From assembly GCF_900324475.1 (NCBI RefSeq), contig NZ_LT992502.1, positions 3,906,001-3,970,000 of the forward strand: a stretch of 64,000 nt of DNA, given 5' to 3'. A program made the translations under genes and the position numbers. The DNA comes from Enterobacter bugandensis. Lineage in GTDB: Bacteria; Pseudomonadota; Gammaproteobacteria; Enterobacterales; Enterobacteriaceae. The notes under the pieces were generated by a model. That model was not told the origin of the DNA. It made no database searches and saw only the letters and a list, made by a program, of their open reading frames with translations. Numbering within the stretch: the stretch's first letter is position 1; each line of letters begins with the position of its first letter. Positions 38,432 to 46,922 of the stretch are shown one piece after another.

Positions 38432-39113
38432 ACTTATCGACGTACTGATTGTTGAAGACGAGAACGAACTGGCACAGCTGCACGCGGAGCTTATCGGTAA
38501 ACATCCGCGCCTGAGGCTGGTGGGGATAGCCGCGTCGTTGGCCGACGCGCAGCGACAGCTGGAGAGCAAACAGCCGAAGCTGATGCTGCTGGATAACTAC
38601 CTGCCGGACGGCAAAGGCATCACCCTTATCAGCAACCCGATGTTGGCCCGCGCCAACTGCTCGGTGATTTTCATCACCGCCGCCAGCGATATGGACACCT
38701 GTAGCCAGGCCATTCGAAACGGCGCGTTTGACTATATCCTTAAGCCAGTCTCCTGGAAGCGGCTCAGCCAGTCGCTGGAGCGTTTTGTGCAGTTTGCCGA
38801 ACAGCAGCGGGTCTGGAAGATTGTCGACCAGCAGAACGTGGATTCACTCTATCAGTTACAGGCGAAAAACTATCGTCTGGACAACGGCAGTAAGGGAATA
38901 GAGGAGAACACGCTGGCGCGGGTGCAAACGCTGTTTAACAGCAAGGCGGCGCACTGCTTTACGGTGGATGAGGTGGTGAGCGAGACGGGACTGAGTAAAA
39001 CCACCACCCGACGCTATCTGGAACACTGCGTGGAGGTGGGTTTTCTGACGGTGGAGATGCTGTACGGGAAGATTGGGCATCCGAGAAGGATGTACCGCCG
39101 CGCAGAAGCCTGA
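38421..39113 (+). CDS. citB: Citrate response regulator
   Basis: The 230-aa protein starts at MQHELIDVLIVEDENEL (38421). The receiver domain has E12/D13 and the phospho-acceptor D58 (MLLDNYLPDG). A C-terminal helix-turn-helix has TVDEVVSETGLSKTTTRRYLEHC. It is of the CitB/DpiA/DctR group, paired with CitA, and probably activates the divergent citS operon by binding in the 36461-36805 gap. Confidence 0.95.
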   Translation: MQHELIDVLIVEDENELAQLHAELIGKHPRLRLVGIAASLADAQRQLESKQPKLMLLDNYLPDGKGITLISNPMLARANCSVIFITAASDMDTCSQAIRNGAFDYILKPVSWKRLSQSLERFVQFAEQQRVWKIVDQQNVDSLYQLQAKNYRLDNGSKGIEENTLARVQTLFNSKAAHCFTVDEVVSETGLSKTTTRRYLEHCVEVGFLTVEMLYGKIGHPRRMYRRAEA

Positions 39114-39120
39114 CGAAGTA

Positions 39121-39155
39121 TTCCAGGCCCGGTAAGCTTGCGCCACCGGGCCTAC
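39121..39155. repeat. REP element between citB and speC
   Basis: The imperfect palindrome GGCCCGGTAAGCTTGCGCCACCGGGCCTAC-like sequence matches one unit of the REP pair at 29078. It lies between the convergent citB and speC genes. Confidence 0.8.
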
Positions 39156-39157
39156 GT

Positions 39158-41296
39158 TCAGACATTCAATACGTACCCATACAGCCGCTTAATCCCGTCC
39201 GCATCCTTCTCGCTGTAAACGCCCTGCAACTCCGGCGAGAAGCCCGGCAGCATATTAATGCCCTCTTCCAGCGCCAGGAAATAACGCTGTACCGCCCCGC
39301 CCCAGACTTCTCCCGGCACCACGCACAGCACGCCTGGCGGGTACGGCAGCGCACCTTCGGCGGCAATGCGCCCTTCAGCGTCACGAATACGCACCAGCTC
39401 CACGTTCCCGCGAATGTACTCCTGGTTGGCATCCTGCGGGTTCATCACTACGGCGGGCAGGCTCTCCCGGCGGAACATCGCCTTCTGTAGATCCTTCACG
39501 TTAAAGCTGACGTAGAGATCGTGCATCTCCTGGCACAGTTGACGGATCGTGTAGTCGCGGTAACGCACCGGGTATTTTTGGTAGATGGTCGGCAGCACGT
39601 CGGCGAGCGGCGTGTCGTCTTCAATATGCTGCTCAAACTGCCCCAGCATCGCCACCAGCTGCGCCAGCTTCTCGCTGCTTTCGGCAGGCGTCAGCAGGAA
39701 CAGGATCGAGTTGAGGTCGCACTTCTCCGGCACGATGCCGTTTTCGCGCAGGTAGTGGGCGAGAATGGTCGCCGGAATGCCGAAATCGGTATAGTGACCT
39801 GTTTCTGCATCAATGCCCGGCGTGGTCAGCAGCAGCTTGCACGGGTCGACGAAATACTGCTCGCTCGCATAACCCTCAAACCCGTGCCATTTGGCCCCCG
39901 GCTCGAAGCTGAAGAAGCGACGCTCGCTCGCAATGACATGAGTGGGGTGATCCTGCCATGGCCGCCCCGCCACCACCGGCGGGATAAACGGTTTAATCAT
40001 ATGGCAGTTGGCGATGATGGCCTTGCGCGCCTCAATGCCCAGCTCAACGCACTCCGCCCACAGCCTGCGCCCGCTCTCGCCCTCGTGAATTTTGGCGTTC
40101 ACGTCCAGCGCCGCAAACAGCGGATAAAACGGGCTGGTGGAGGCGTGCAGCATAAACGCGTTGTTCAGCCGCTTGTGCGGACAGAAGCGCGCCTGACCGC
40201 GGATGTGGTTATCCTTTTTATGGATCTGCGACGTTTGCGAGAACCCGGCCTGCTGCTTGTGCACCGACTGGGTCACGAAAATGCCCGGATCGTTCTCGTT
40301 AAGCTCCAGCAAGAGCGGGGACGTTTCCGCCATCATCGGAATAAACTGCTCGTAGCCCACCCACGCGGAGTCAAAAAGGATGTAGTCACACAGATGGCCG
40401 ATCTTGTCGATCACCTGGCGGGCGTTGTAGATCGTCCCGTCGTAGGTGCCAAGCTGAATGATCGCCAGGCGGAACGGGCGGGCCTCGTCGGCCTTTTCCG
40501 GCGCCGCCTCGCGGATCAGATCCCGCAGATACGCGTCATCAAAGCAGTGCTCGTCGATCCCGCCGATAAAGCCAAACGGATTGCGCGCCGCCTCAAGATA
40601 CACCGGCGTGGCGCCCGCCTGGATCAGTGCGCCGTGGTGATTAGATTTATGGTTGTTGCGGTCGAACAGCACCAGGTCGCCGCGGGTCAGCAGCGCGTTG
40701 GTCACCACCTTGTTGGCCGCCGACGTGCCGTTCAGCACAAAGTAGGTTTTGTCCGCGTTGAATACTTTCGCCGCGAACTTTTGCGCGTGCTTGGCGGAGC
40801 CTTCATGGATCAGCAGATCGCCCAGCTTAACGTCGGCGTTGCACATGTCGGCGCGAAACACGTTCTCACCGAAGAAATCATAGAACTGTCGCCCTGCCGG
40901 GTGTTTTTTGAAAAAAGCCCCGTGCTGGTGGCCCGGACAGGCGAAGGTACTGTTGCCCATCTCTACATACTGGCTCAGGGTATCGAAAAAAGGCGGCAGC
41001 AATTCCTCTTCGTAACGGCAGGCGGCGCTCTCCAGTTCCAGAAACTCCTGAGCTTTACCCGAGATAATCGCCGTGACGCCATCAGGCACCTCTCCAGGCT
41101 CTTGCGAGAACATAAACACCGGTAGCTGAAAGCCCGTACGCTTCAGCAACGCGAGAATGCCGCTGTAGCTTTCAACAACGCTAATGACGACTGCCGCCAC
41201 ATCGGTGAAATCGGTGTTATCCAGCGTCACCTTTTCACGGTGCGTAGAAACTTTGGATACCAGCTCATGGCTGACGGCAATTTTCATGGTTTTCAT
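39158..41296 (-). CDS. speC: Ornithine decarboxylase, biosynthetic
   Basis: The protein has 712 residues from MKTMKIAVSHELV (41296), the counterpart of the Escherichia start; the 37 extra codons upstream are not conserved. It is a fold type I PLP decarboxylase that makes putrescine. The PLP lysine is in TQSVHKQQAGFSQ. The segments GNSTFACPGHQHGAFFKKHPAG (two parts) and LFDSAWVGYEQF are typical. It is of the inducible/biosynthetic Orn/Lys/Arg group, with N-terminal wing and C-terminal domains. Together with speA and speB it gives two routes to putrescine. Confidence 0.97.
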   Translation of the reverse strand: MKTMKIAVSHELVSKVSTHREKVTLDNTDFTDVAAVVISVVESYSGILALLKRTGFQLPVFMFSQEPGEVPDGVTAIISGKAQEFLELESAACRYEEELLPPFFDTLSQYVEMGNSTFACPGHQHGAFFKKHPAGRQFYDFFGENVFRADMCNADVKLGDLLIHEGSAKHAQKFAAKVFNADKTYFVLNGTSAANKVVTNALLTRGDLVLFDRNNHKSNHHGALIQAGATPVYLEAARNPFGFIGGIDEHCFDDAYLRDLIREAAPEKADEARPFRLAIIQLGTYDGTIYNARQVIDKIGHLCDYILFDSAWVGYEQFIPMMAETSPLLLELNENDPGIFVTQSVHKQQAGFSQTSQIHKKDNHIRGQARFCPHKRLNNAFMLHASTSPFYPLFAALDVNAKIHEGESGRRLWAECVELGIEARKAIIANCHMIKPFIPPVVAGRPWQDHPTHVIASERRFFSFEPGAKWHGFEGYASEQYFVDPCKLLLTTPGIDAETGHYTDFGIPATILAHYLRENGIVPEKCDLNSILFLLTPAESSEKLAQLVAMLGQFEQHIEDDTPLADVLPTIYQKYPVRYRDYTIRQLCQEMHDLYVSFNVKDLQKAMFRRESLPAVVMNPQDANQEYIRGNVELVRIRDAEGRIAAEGALPYPPGVLCVVPGEVWGGAVQRYFLALEEGINMLPGFSPELQGVYSEKDADGIKRLYGYVLNV

Positions 41297-41477
41297 AAGC
41301 GCAAATACCCTCACCGAGCGGTGAGACAGGGAGGAGAAAATTCGCGCAATCATGTCACTTTTTATTTTCACGCGCAAGAAGGAATCAGTATGCACGAAAC
41401 CACCCAAAGCTAAGGCTCGCGCAGCCCTGACGTGCCATAATAATGCAATATCAATGAGTAAATAACAGGAGTTAACC

Positions 41478-42190
41478 GTGGTTATCGGGCCATTTATTAA
41501 CGCCGGAGCCGTATTGCTGGGCGGCGTACTGGGCGCAGTGTTGAGTCAGCGGCTGCCGGAGCGTATCCGTTCATCCATGCCCTCTATATTCGGCCTGGCA
41601 TCCTTAGGCATCGGCATCCTTTTAGTGATCAAATGCGCCAACCTGCCCGTCATGGTGCTGGCTACACTGCTCGGCGCACTGATTGGCGAGTTTTGCTATC
41701 TGGAAAAAGGCATCAATAGCGCGGTGGGCAAAGCCAAAAACCTGATTGCCCGACCGGGCAAGGCGAAACACGGCACGCACGAGTCGTTTATTCAGAACTA
41801 CGTCGCCATCATTATTCTGTTTTGCGCAAGCGGCACCGGGATTTTCGGCTCGATGCAGGAAGGGATGACGGGCGACCCAAGCATATTGATTGCAAAAGCA
41901 TTTCTCGATTTCTTCACCGCCACCATTTTCGCCACCACGCTCGGCATTGCCGTTGCGGCGATTTGCGTGCCGATGCTGCTGATTCAACTCGCGCTTGCCA
42001 CTGCGCCACTTTGATTCTCCCGCTGACCACGCTAGCGATGATGGCGGACTTCACCGCCGTCGGCGGCCTGCTGCTGCTGGCGACGGGCCTACGTATTTGC
42101 GGGATCAAAATGTTTGCCGTGGTGAATATGCTGCCCGCATTACTGCTCGCCATGCCGCTCTCTGCACTCTGGACGCACTTTTTCGCTTAA
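41478..42190 (+). pseudogene. yqgA: yqgA (DUF554 membrane protein), frameshifted near the 3' end
   Basis: The first frame codes for 178 residues (MVIGPFINAGAVLLGGVLG...) and ends at TGA 42012-42014. The missing C-terminal part (LILPLTTLAMMADFTAVGG... to 42190) continues in the -1 frame. Lining it up with the Escherichia protein suggests one G was lost at 42003-42007, where GCGCC stands for GCGGCC. If the base were restored the product would be a full membrane protein of the DUF554 family, function unknown. This is either a real recent mutation or a homopolymer error in the assembly. Confidence 0.85.
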
Positions 42191-42246
42191 GATTGCGGCG
42201 AAATGGCGAGAGATTGCGCAGTCTGTAACGAAAACAACATTTTTCG

Positions 42247-42283
42247 TTGACGGCAACGGGCAGATCGGGTTTAATGCGCCCCG
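42247..42283 (+). promoter_or_regulatory. Sigma-70 promoter of tRNA-Phe with GC-rich discriminator
   Basis: The -35 TTGACG (42247-42252) and the -10 TTTAAT (42270-42275) are 17 bp apart. They are followed by the discriminator GCGCCCCG, typical of stable-RNA promoters under stringent control. The tRNA starts at 42286. Confidence 0.82.
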
Positions 42284-42285
42284 TT

Positions 42286-42361
42286 GCCCGGATAGCTCAG
42301 TCGGTAGAGCAGGGGATTGAAAATCCCCGTGTCCTTGGTTCGATTCCGAGTCCGGGCACCA
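42286..42361 (+). tRNA. pheV: tRNA-Phe (anticodon GAA)
   Basis: The 76-nt gene has the acceptor stem GCCCGGA/TCCGGGC, the D-loop AGCTCAGTCGGTAGAGC, the anticodon loop with GAA at 42319-42321, the T-loop GGTTCGATTCC, and an encoded CCA end. Its position next to yqgA is that of Escherichia pheV, a well-known integration site for islands. A decayed integrase lies just downstream. Confidence 0.98.
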
Positions 42362-42372
42362 CTAATTTATAA

Positions 42373-42395
42373 CCCTCGCTTCGGCGGGGGTTTTT
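42373..42395 (+). terminator. Intrinsic terminator after tRNA-Phe
   Basis: The stem CCCTCGC pairs with GCGGGGG (one G-T pair) around a TTCG loop and is followed by five T residues. It lies 12 bp after the tRNA. Confidence 0.85.
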
Positions 42396-42479
42396 GCTTT
42401 CTGAGTCAGCAACTCGTTGTTTGAACAGTAGTTACCCCCCTTATCTTTCCTCCGGCCCCGCTTCCCGGTGGTACAACTG

Positions 42480-42752
42480 GCGTGTTTACCGCCTTTACCG
42501 CCACACAGAAGCAGAAAAACCTGACCTTCACCGATCTATTTGAGCATTACAAATGCACATATCAATTGGACAGAACCCGACAGAGCGGCATCACGTATCC
42601 GTGATTACACCCCATCGGCTAACTGTTTTATTAGATTCATCGGTGGTAAATCCATCCGGGACATCCTGAAAAGTGACCTGTCCGCGTTCCGTACACTGCT
42701 GGAACAGGCCCTGGCTAACCGCAGTAAAGTAGGCCGAGGAACGAAGCTGTAA
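42480..42752 (+). pseudogene. Remnant of a tyrosine integrase (N-terminal part)
   Basis: The plus-strand frame from about 42540 reads INWTEPDRAASRIRDYTPS, then FIRFIGGKSIRDILKSDLSAF and LLEQ. This is the pattern of the core-binding domain of phage-type tyrosine integrases (residues such as W, the RY/DY pair, FI-x-F-G-x-K, I-x-D-I-x-K-x-D-L). In another frame just upstream, KNLTFTDLFEHYK looks like the preceding segment, so a frameshift is likely. The catalytic R..H-x-x-R..Y domain is absent. It sits 3' of tRNA-Phe, where an integrase would be expected. Only a fragment is left. Confidence 0.55.
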
Positions 42753-42881
42753 AAAGCGGCTTCTACTTCAGACACCGTAACCACATTGCTACTATATTGT
42801 GTGTGCGTTGGCACGCATGGCTGTCAGGGGGGCGTTTATCAGTCTAAGCAGAGGCCGGTAAAGCAATTGAGAGGAACTACA

Positions 42882-43700
42882 ATGGATGCAGCATTACTTA
42901 ACATGATGCGCTCAGGTGGAAGAAATAAAGCCTGGGCGGAAACGATGGTGAATATGGAAGCCAGGAAATTGGTAAATACAGCCAACACTCTGTCGGCTTT
43001 TCATCTCAGCGATAGTTTGACTCGAATGAAGTTTGTTCAGGAAATTCGGGACCTCATAGAACATCAGTTTACGTTAGCTCGTCGGGCTAAATCAGATGAA
43101 GAATGCATGGAATGCGTTAAAATTCTCAGAGAAGAAAACAGTAACCTGCTGGAACAAGCGCGTTTATTAAGAACGAAGGCAGCGAAGCTTTACGCTAAAG
43201 TCGAGTTTATCCGAGAGAATAACAAAATTGTTGGGTATGTGATCTCGGCTGTTAGTGTTGTCCTGGCCGGTGCTGAAATAGCCGCAGGATTTACCCTCAT
43301 AGGCACTATGACCCCTCTCGGGGTTCTTGCTGGTGCGATTCTGGTTACTGACGGGGCAAACAGCATCAGTAAAGAAGTGGCTCGCTACGCAACTAACAAC
43401 ACTACCAGTGAAGGGCTGGTAGCGAATGCCGCGATGTCTACAGCTGAGTTTATGGGCTTTAGTCGTGAGAATGGGTTAGGTGTCTACAAATCAATTTCAC
43501 TGGCCGCTAATGCGTACACCATTTTTGGCTTGTTACGGCGACCTGGTACCTGGCGACTGTTTCGTTATCTCCCTGCTGACTATTACCGCAAGGTGAGCAC
43601 ACTGAGCCGCCCGCAGCTTACAATGAAAATAGCGGGTTATGGCGTGAAAGCTAAGATTATTTTTGATCTGTTGTCCGTCAGCGACCCGTCCCAGAATTAG
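42882..43700 (+). CDS. DUF4225-like protein with hydrophobic central segment
   Basis: The 272-aa protein starts at MDAALLNMMRSGGRNKAWAE (42882) with GAGAGGA upstream. I recognise it as resembling the enterobacterial DUF4225 group: a helical, charged N-terminal half (about 1-110) rich in Glu and Arg, a hydrophobic stretch (about 115-155; IVGYVISAVSVVLAG and TLIGTMTPLGVLAGAILV), and a conserved C-terminal end with LFRYLPADYYRKV. No signal peptide or known catalytic motif is seen. Base composition is more AT-rich than in the neighbours, pointing to transfer. The stop overlaps the convergent gene at 43678 by 23 bp. The function is unknown; a toxin or effector with an immunity partner is one possibility. 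Confidence 0.82.
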   Translation: MDAALLNMMRSGGRNKAWAETMVNMEARKLVNTANTLSAFHLSDSLTRMKFVQEIRDLIEHQFTLARRAKSDEECMECVKILREENSNLLEQARLLRTKAAKLYAKVEFIRENNKIVGYVISAVSVVLAGAEIAAGFTLIGTMTPLGVLAGAILVTDGANSISKEVARYATNNTTSEGLVANAAMSTAEFMGFSRENGLGVYKSISLAANAYTIFGLLRRPGTWRLFRYLPADYYRKVSTLSRPQLTMKIAGYGVKAKIIFDLLSVSDPSQN

Positions 43701-44004
43701 TCAGCATTTTACGATAACGCCAGGATTTGTAGCCAAGTTTTGCTGGCGTTATATACCAGATGAAAGGTAGTACAATCAATAACGTGAGTGCAAGTGTCAG
43801 GCTTGTATCCTTGGATGCAAGTAAAAGAGTTAAAGCCAGTATGATGAAGGCAATAATAGTTATCCACTTCATAGCCTTAAAACGATTGGCCAGATCATGA
43901 GTTACGCTATCAAACGAACCACCGTAATTTTCAATATTGTTTTTTAGCTTTTGAATATCTCGTTTGCTAAAACCTGATTTTAAAAGTGCCTCTTCGCTGG
44001 TCAT
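43678..44004 (-). CDS. Small membrane protein, convergent partner of the DUF4225-like gene
   Basis: The 108-aa protein from the ATG at 44004 (MTSEEALLKSGFSKRD) can be extended by 8 codons to a GTG at 44028. The N-terminal half is helical and charged. Two hydrophobic segments follow (WITIIAFIILALTLLLA and LALTLLIVLPFIWYI), so it is a likely inner-membrane protein with a small basic tail. It is encoded opposite to the DUF4225-like gene and overlaps its 3' end. This fits an immunity or modulator role, but no known family is recognised. The start is not certain. Confidence 0.7.
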   Translation of the reverse strand: MTSEEALLKSGFSKRDIQKLKNNIENYGGSFDSVTHDLANRFKAMKWITIIAFIILALTLLLASKDTSLTLALTLLIVLPFIWYITPAKLGYKSWRYRKMLTNSGTGR

Positions 44005-44028
44005 TCTGTTATCCGTCCCATAACTCAC

Positions 44029-44330
44029 TGAAACCTGTGACGAAGTTTAACTTAATTTGGCGGATAAATCGCTACCTGACGATATTCATCAAATTAATAT
44101 ATATCAACGGGTTGAAGATATCTTAGAGTATACGCTCGAAAACTGACATTATTGCCCACTGCGGAACTTCGCTGGTAGCAACTCTAATGACTCCTTCGGG
44201 GCCGTTTCCAACATCTCCCGCCCTGCCCGGTAGAAGCAACATGCAGATCACTACAGGAGGCTGAATCATGCACGATGAAATCATTAATTAGGCCCTACAG
44301 TGAAGCGCAATGCTGCTATTATCTATTCCC
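44029..44330. other. Intergenic remainder of the tRNA-Phe insertion
   Basis: This 300-bp AT-rich stretch holds no gene of normal length. A strong Shine-Dalgarno (AGGAGG at 44255-44260) precedes a seven-codon frame (MHDEIIN, 44268-44291), which looks like the broken start of a former gene. I see no second copy of the tRNA 3' end that would mark an attachment site. Confidence 0.5.
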
Positions 44331-46118
44331 CTATCCACGACATCCTGACCACTGCGTCAGCAGCGCATGCAGTTTAGCCGGCTCCAGAGGTTTGCGCAGC
44401 ACCAGATACCCTTCCTGCTCCGCCTCCAGCAGAACCGGCGAATTAAATTCGCCGCTGACCATCGCGCCGCTCATGTCCGGCAGACGTTCAAAAAGCGCTT
44501 TCAGGATGTCGAAGCCGCTTTCGCCGGATCGCAGGCGCTGGTCGCACAGCACGGCGAACGGGGTGAAGCCGTCGTCGATGATGGCGAACGCTTCTTCAGC
44601 GGAGGCCGCGCAGCGCACCTTGATTCCCCAAACGCTCATAAGGCTCTCCCAGGCTGACGTCACCAGCGGGTCGTCATCGACAACCAGGCAAGAACCGCGA
44701 AGCGGCGCATAGCGTACCGGCGCAGAGGCGTTGTTATCGGCGGGCGGGATGTCCGTCGCGTTCTCTTCGCCAGCATATTGAGTGAAGCGCATCCAGAAGC
44801 GTGAGCCTTTACCTTCTATGGATTGCATCCCGTACTTCACCTTCATCAGCCTGGCACAGCGGGCAACCACGGCGAGGCCCAGCCCGTGTCCGGCGCTGTC
44901 GATCTTCCAGGCCAGTTCGGGGCGGTAGTAAGGGGAGAAGATTTTACCTTTCTCGTCATCAGCGATACCGACACCCGTGTCCCACACCTCCACCAGGCAC
45001 TCGTCACCGCGCGGTCGGATGGCAACCAGCACGCCGCCCTGCTGCGTGTAGCGAAGGGCGTTTTGAATCAGGTTAATCAGCGATTGTCGCACCAGCAGCG
45101 GGTCGCCCATCACGTGGATGCGGCGTTTGGGTCGACGGGTGGACAGCCTAAGTGCACGGCTGTTGGCCTCTTCGCGAAACAGCGTGATCACCGAGTCGAG
45201 CAGAGCGCCGATGTCCACTTTGGTAGGGGCAGTGAGCACTTTTCCGGATTCAATCTTGCTGAGGTCGAGCAGAGAATTGAACATCAAATGCACCGAGCGA
45301 ACGCTCTGCTGCAGGTCAAGCAGCTGGGGCGTCAGGCTGTCGTCCCGGTTTCGGTGGATAATCGCTTCGATCAGAAAGCCCATGGCGTGTACCGGCTGAC
45401 GCAGGTCGTGGCTGGCTGTCGTCAGGAACTGATTTTTATCCAGCAGCGCCTGCTCCGCTTCCTCTTTGGCCTGGCGAAACTGTTCTGCCAGGCGTGAGCT
45501 TTTTTCCTCAAGCAGCGCTTGCTGAATAAAGTACGCGTGCGACGTTAACGCATGGCGGTAAATGGCGAAGCCGTACAGCAGGTTCAGCATCAGCACAATG
45601 AATATCAGCTCGTCCAGCCGCCAGATGATGCCGATATTCAATACTCCCCAGGAGGCGAAGAAAAAACACGTAAAGGTGCTGATGACTGGCGTCAGATGCG
45701 TCGCATTGGCGGCGACGATGGCGGCAATACTGATATTAAGGAGCAGGAAAAAGTCAAAGTTCTGCGTCTGCGGAGTAATTAAATAGAGAGATGAAATCCC
45801 CAGCCCGTGAATAAAAGCGATCTTATTTATGCGCGGAAGCCAGCGGCGCAGGACGTCCTCTTCATCATGCTCTTTCACTTCGCGCTGGTAGCGTCGGTGC
45901 AATATGCGGATTGCCACGGCACATAGCAGGTAAATAATTATCCAGATAATGGTTGGGCCAAGTTCATCGCCCAGCAAATAGATCCAGATGGCAAAAGGGA
46001 TACCGACAAATGGCACCGCGCTAAAGCTGAACACCAGCCGCAAAAAAGTGTTGTTTAGCAAACGGATCTGCGCGGGAGATGAGATACCATCTTTCTGTAA
46101 GCTCTGGAAAAATCTCAT
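44331..46118 (-). CDS. Hybrid sensor histidine kinase with C-terminal receiver
   Basis: The 595-aa protein has about six to seven hydrophobic segments in residues 25-190 with no large periplasmic domain, so it may sense a membrane or intracellular signal. A coiled linker leads to the kinase core: H237 in TASHDLRQPVHAMG, the N box LINLIQNALRYT and the G boxes DTGVGIAD and GHGLGLAV. A receiver domain ends the protein with DDD, D526 (LCDQRL) and K576 (LRKPLE). The start overlaps the stop of the LuxR-type regulator gene by 4 bp. The kinase type is like those of RpfC/BarA-related hybrid systems; the signal is unknown. It may govern the divergent lipoprotein and autotransporter genes. Confidence 0.92.
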   Translation of the reverse strand: MRFFQSLQKDGISSPAQIRLLNNTFLRLVFSFSAVPFVGIPFAIWIYLLGDELGPTIIWIIIYLLCAVAIRILHRRYQREVKEHDEEDVLRRWLPRINKIAFIHGLGISSLYLITPQTQNFDFFLLLNISIAAIVAANATHLTPVISTFTCFFFASWGVLNIGIIWRLDELIFIVLMLNLLYGFAIYRHALTSHAYFIQQALLEEKSSRLAEQFRQAKEEAEQALLDKNQFLTTASHDLRQPVHAMGFLIEAIIHRNRDDSLTPQLLDLQQSVRSVHLMFNSLLDLSKIESGKVLTAPTKVDIGALLDSVITLFREEANSRALRLSTRRPKRRIHVMGDPLLVRQSLINLIQNALRYTQQGGVLVAIRPRGDECLVEVWDTGVGIADDEKGKIFSPYYRPELAWKIDSAGHGLGLAVVARCARLMKVKYGMQSIEGKGSRFWMRFTQYAGEENATDIPPADNNASAPVRYAPLRGSCLVVDDDPLVTSAWESLMSVWGIKVRCAASAEEAFAIIDDGFTPFAVLCDQRLRSGESGFDILKALFERLPDMSGAMVSGEFNSPVLLEAEQEGYLVLRKPLEPAKLHALLTQWSGCRG

Positions 46119-46747
46119 TCTGATGATTCCCGCTTGCCATGCAGAAGCGTGATAGCTTCGACCCGGCTGTTAACGCCTATCTTTTTCAATATATTGCTGA
46201 TGTGTTCTTTGACCGTGGGCTCAGAAATTGAAAGCTGCGCGGCGATTCGTTTATTTGGCAGGCCGCGCATAATCATATTTAAAACGTCTATTTGTCGCGG
46301 CGTTAAGTTAAATTTACTTAACTTCTCATTATTCGATTCAACGGGAAAATCGTTTCTCTCAGGAAACCAGGTCAGATTATCAAGGAGTGCACAAACGGCC
46401 CGTGAGAACATTTCAGGCGGTTCGCTTTTCAATACAAATCCGTGTCCCCCGGCGGCGTGAACTTTCTGCCAGATGTCATTATTGTCGTCCCCGCTGACCA
46501 CCAGGAACCGTACCTGTGGGTAATGTTGTTTTACTTCTTTGAGTAATTTCAGTGCCGTTCCGGACGAAAGCCAAAAATCGATTACCAGCAAACGCGGCGG
46601 GCCATTATCCCTAATTTGACGGTAGCAATCTTCCTCATTCGTCACCACGCTCGCCTGCTTAAACTGGCAATGTGAAATCAGAAAATTAGCGATGCCGCTT
46701 GCTACCAATGGATGGTCATCAACGACCAACGCATAATTCTGCCCCAA
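46115..46747 (-). CDS. LuxR/NarL-type response regulator (TTG start)
   Basis: The 210-aa protein has a receiver domain with D10, D11 and D57 (LLVIDFWLSSG) and a C-terminal helix-turn-helix (LTPRQIDVLNMIMRGLPNKRIAAQ and VKEHISNILKKIGV). The start codon is a TTG at 46747: a strong AGGAGG lies 5 bases before it, and the receiver's DD pair needs the residues it adds. It is coupled to the hybrid kinase by a 4-bp overlap and reads divergently from the lipoprotein gene. Phosphate may pass from the kinase either through its own receiver and an Hpt protein elsewhere, or directly. Confidence 0.93.
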   Translation of the reverse strand: MGQNYALVVDDHPLVASGIANFLISHCQFKQASVVTNEEDCYRQIRDNGPPRLLVIDFWLSSGTALKLLKEVKQHYPQVRFLVVSGDDNNDIWQKVHAAGGHGFVLKSEPPEMFSRAVCALLDNLTWFPERNDFPVESNNEKLSKFNLTPRQIDVLNMIMRGLPNKRIAAQLSISEPTVKEHISNILKKIGVNSRVEAITLLHGKRESSE

Positions 46748-46922
46748 AGGATCCTCCTTTTACCTTCGCATATCTGAGTGTACAGATGAATTATTATCTA
46801 CCCACCCTACTTTAGGAGGGTTTTTTCGATTAGGAAAGGGAAATATATTATTCGCTGATTTGGGTAAATGAAAACATAAATACAATCAGTGAAATTAACT
46901 GATTGGATATCAAGGATAATTT

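Noticed and set aside
39521-41125. 534-codon plus-strand frame opposite speC
   Set aside because: It is the mirror of ornithine decarboxylase, with no start signal and no recognisable domain.
42003-42014. Programmed -1 frameshift in yqgA
   Set aside because: No slippery heptamer (X XXY YYZ) or downstream hairpin is visible at the switch point. A plain one-base loss explains the data.
42362-44330. Second attachment site (copy of the tRNA-Phe 3' end) bounding the insertion
   Set aside because: I looked for GATTCCGAGTCCGGGC or close variants downstream within the window and found none, so the limits of the insertion remain undefined.
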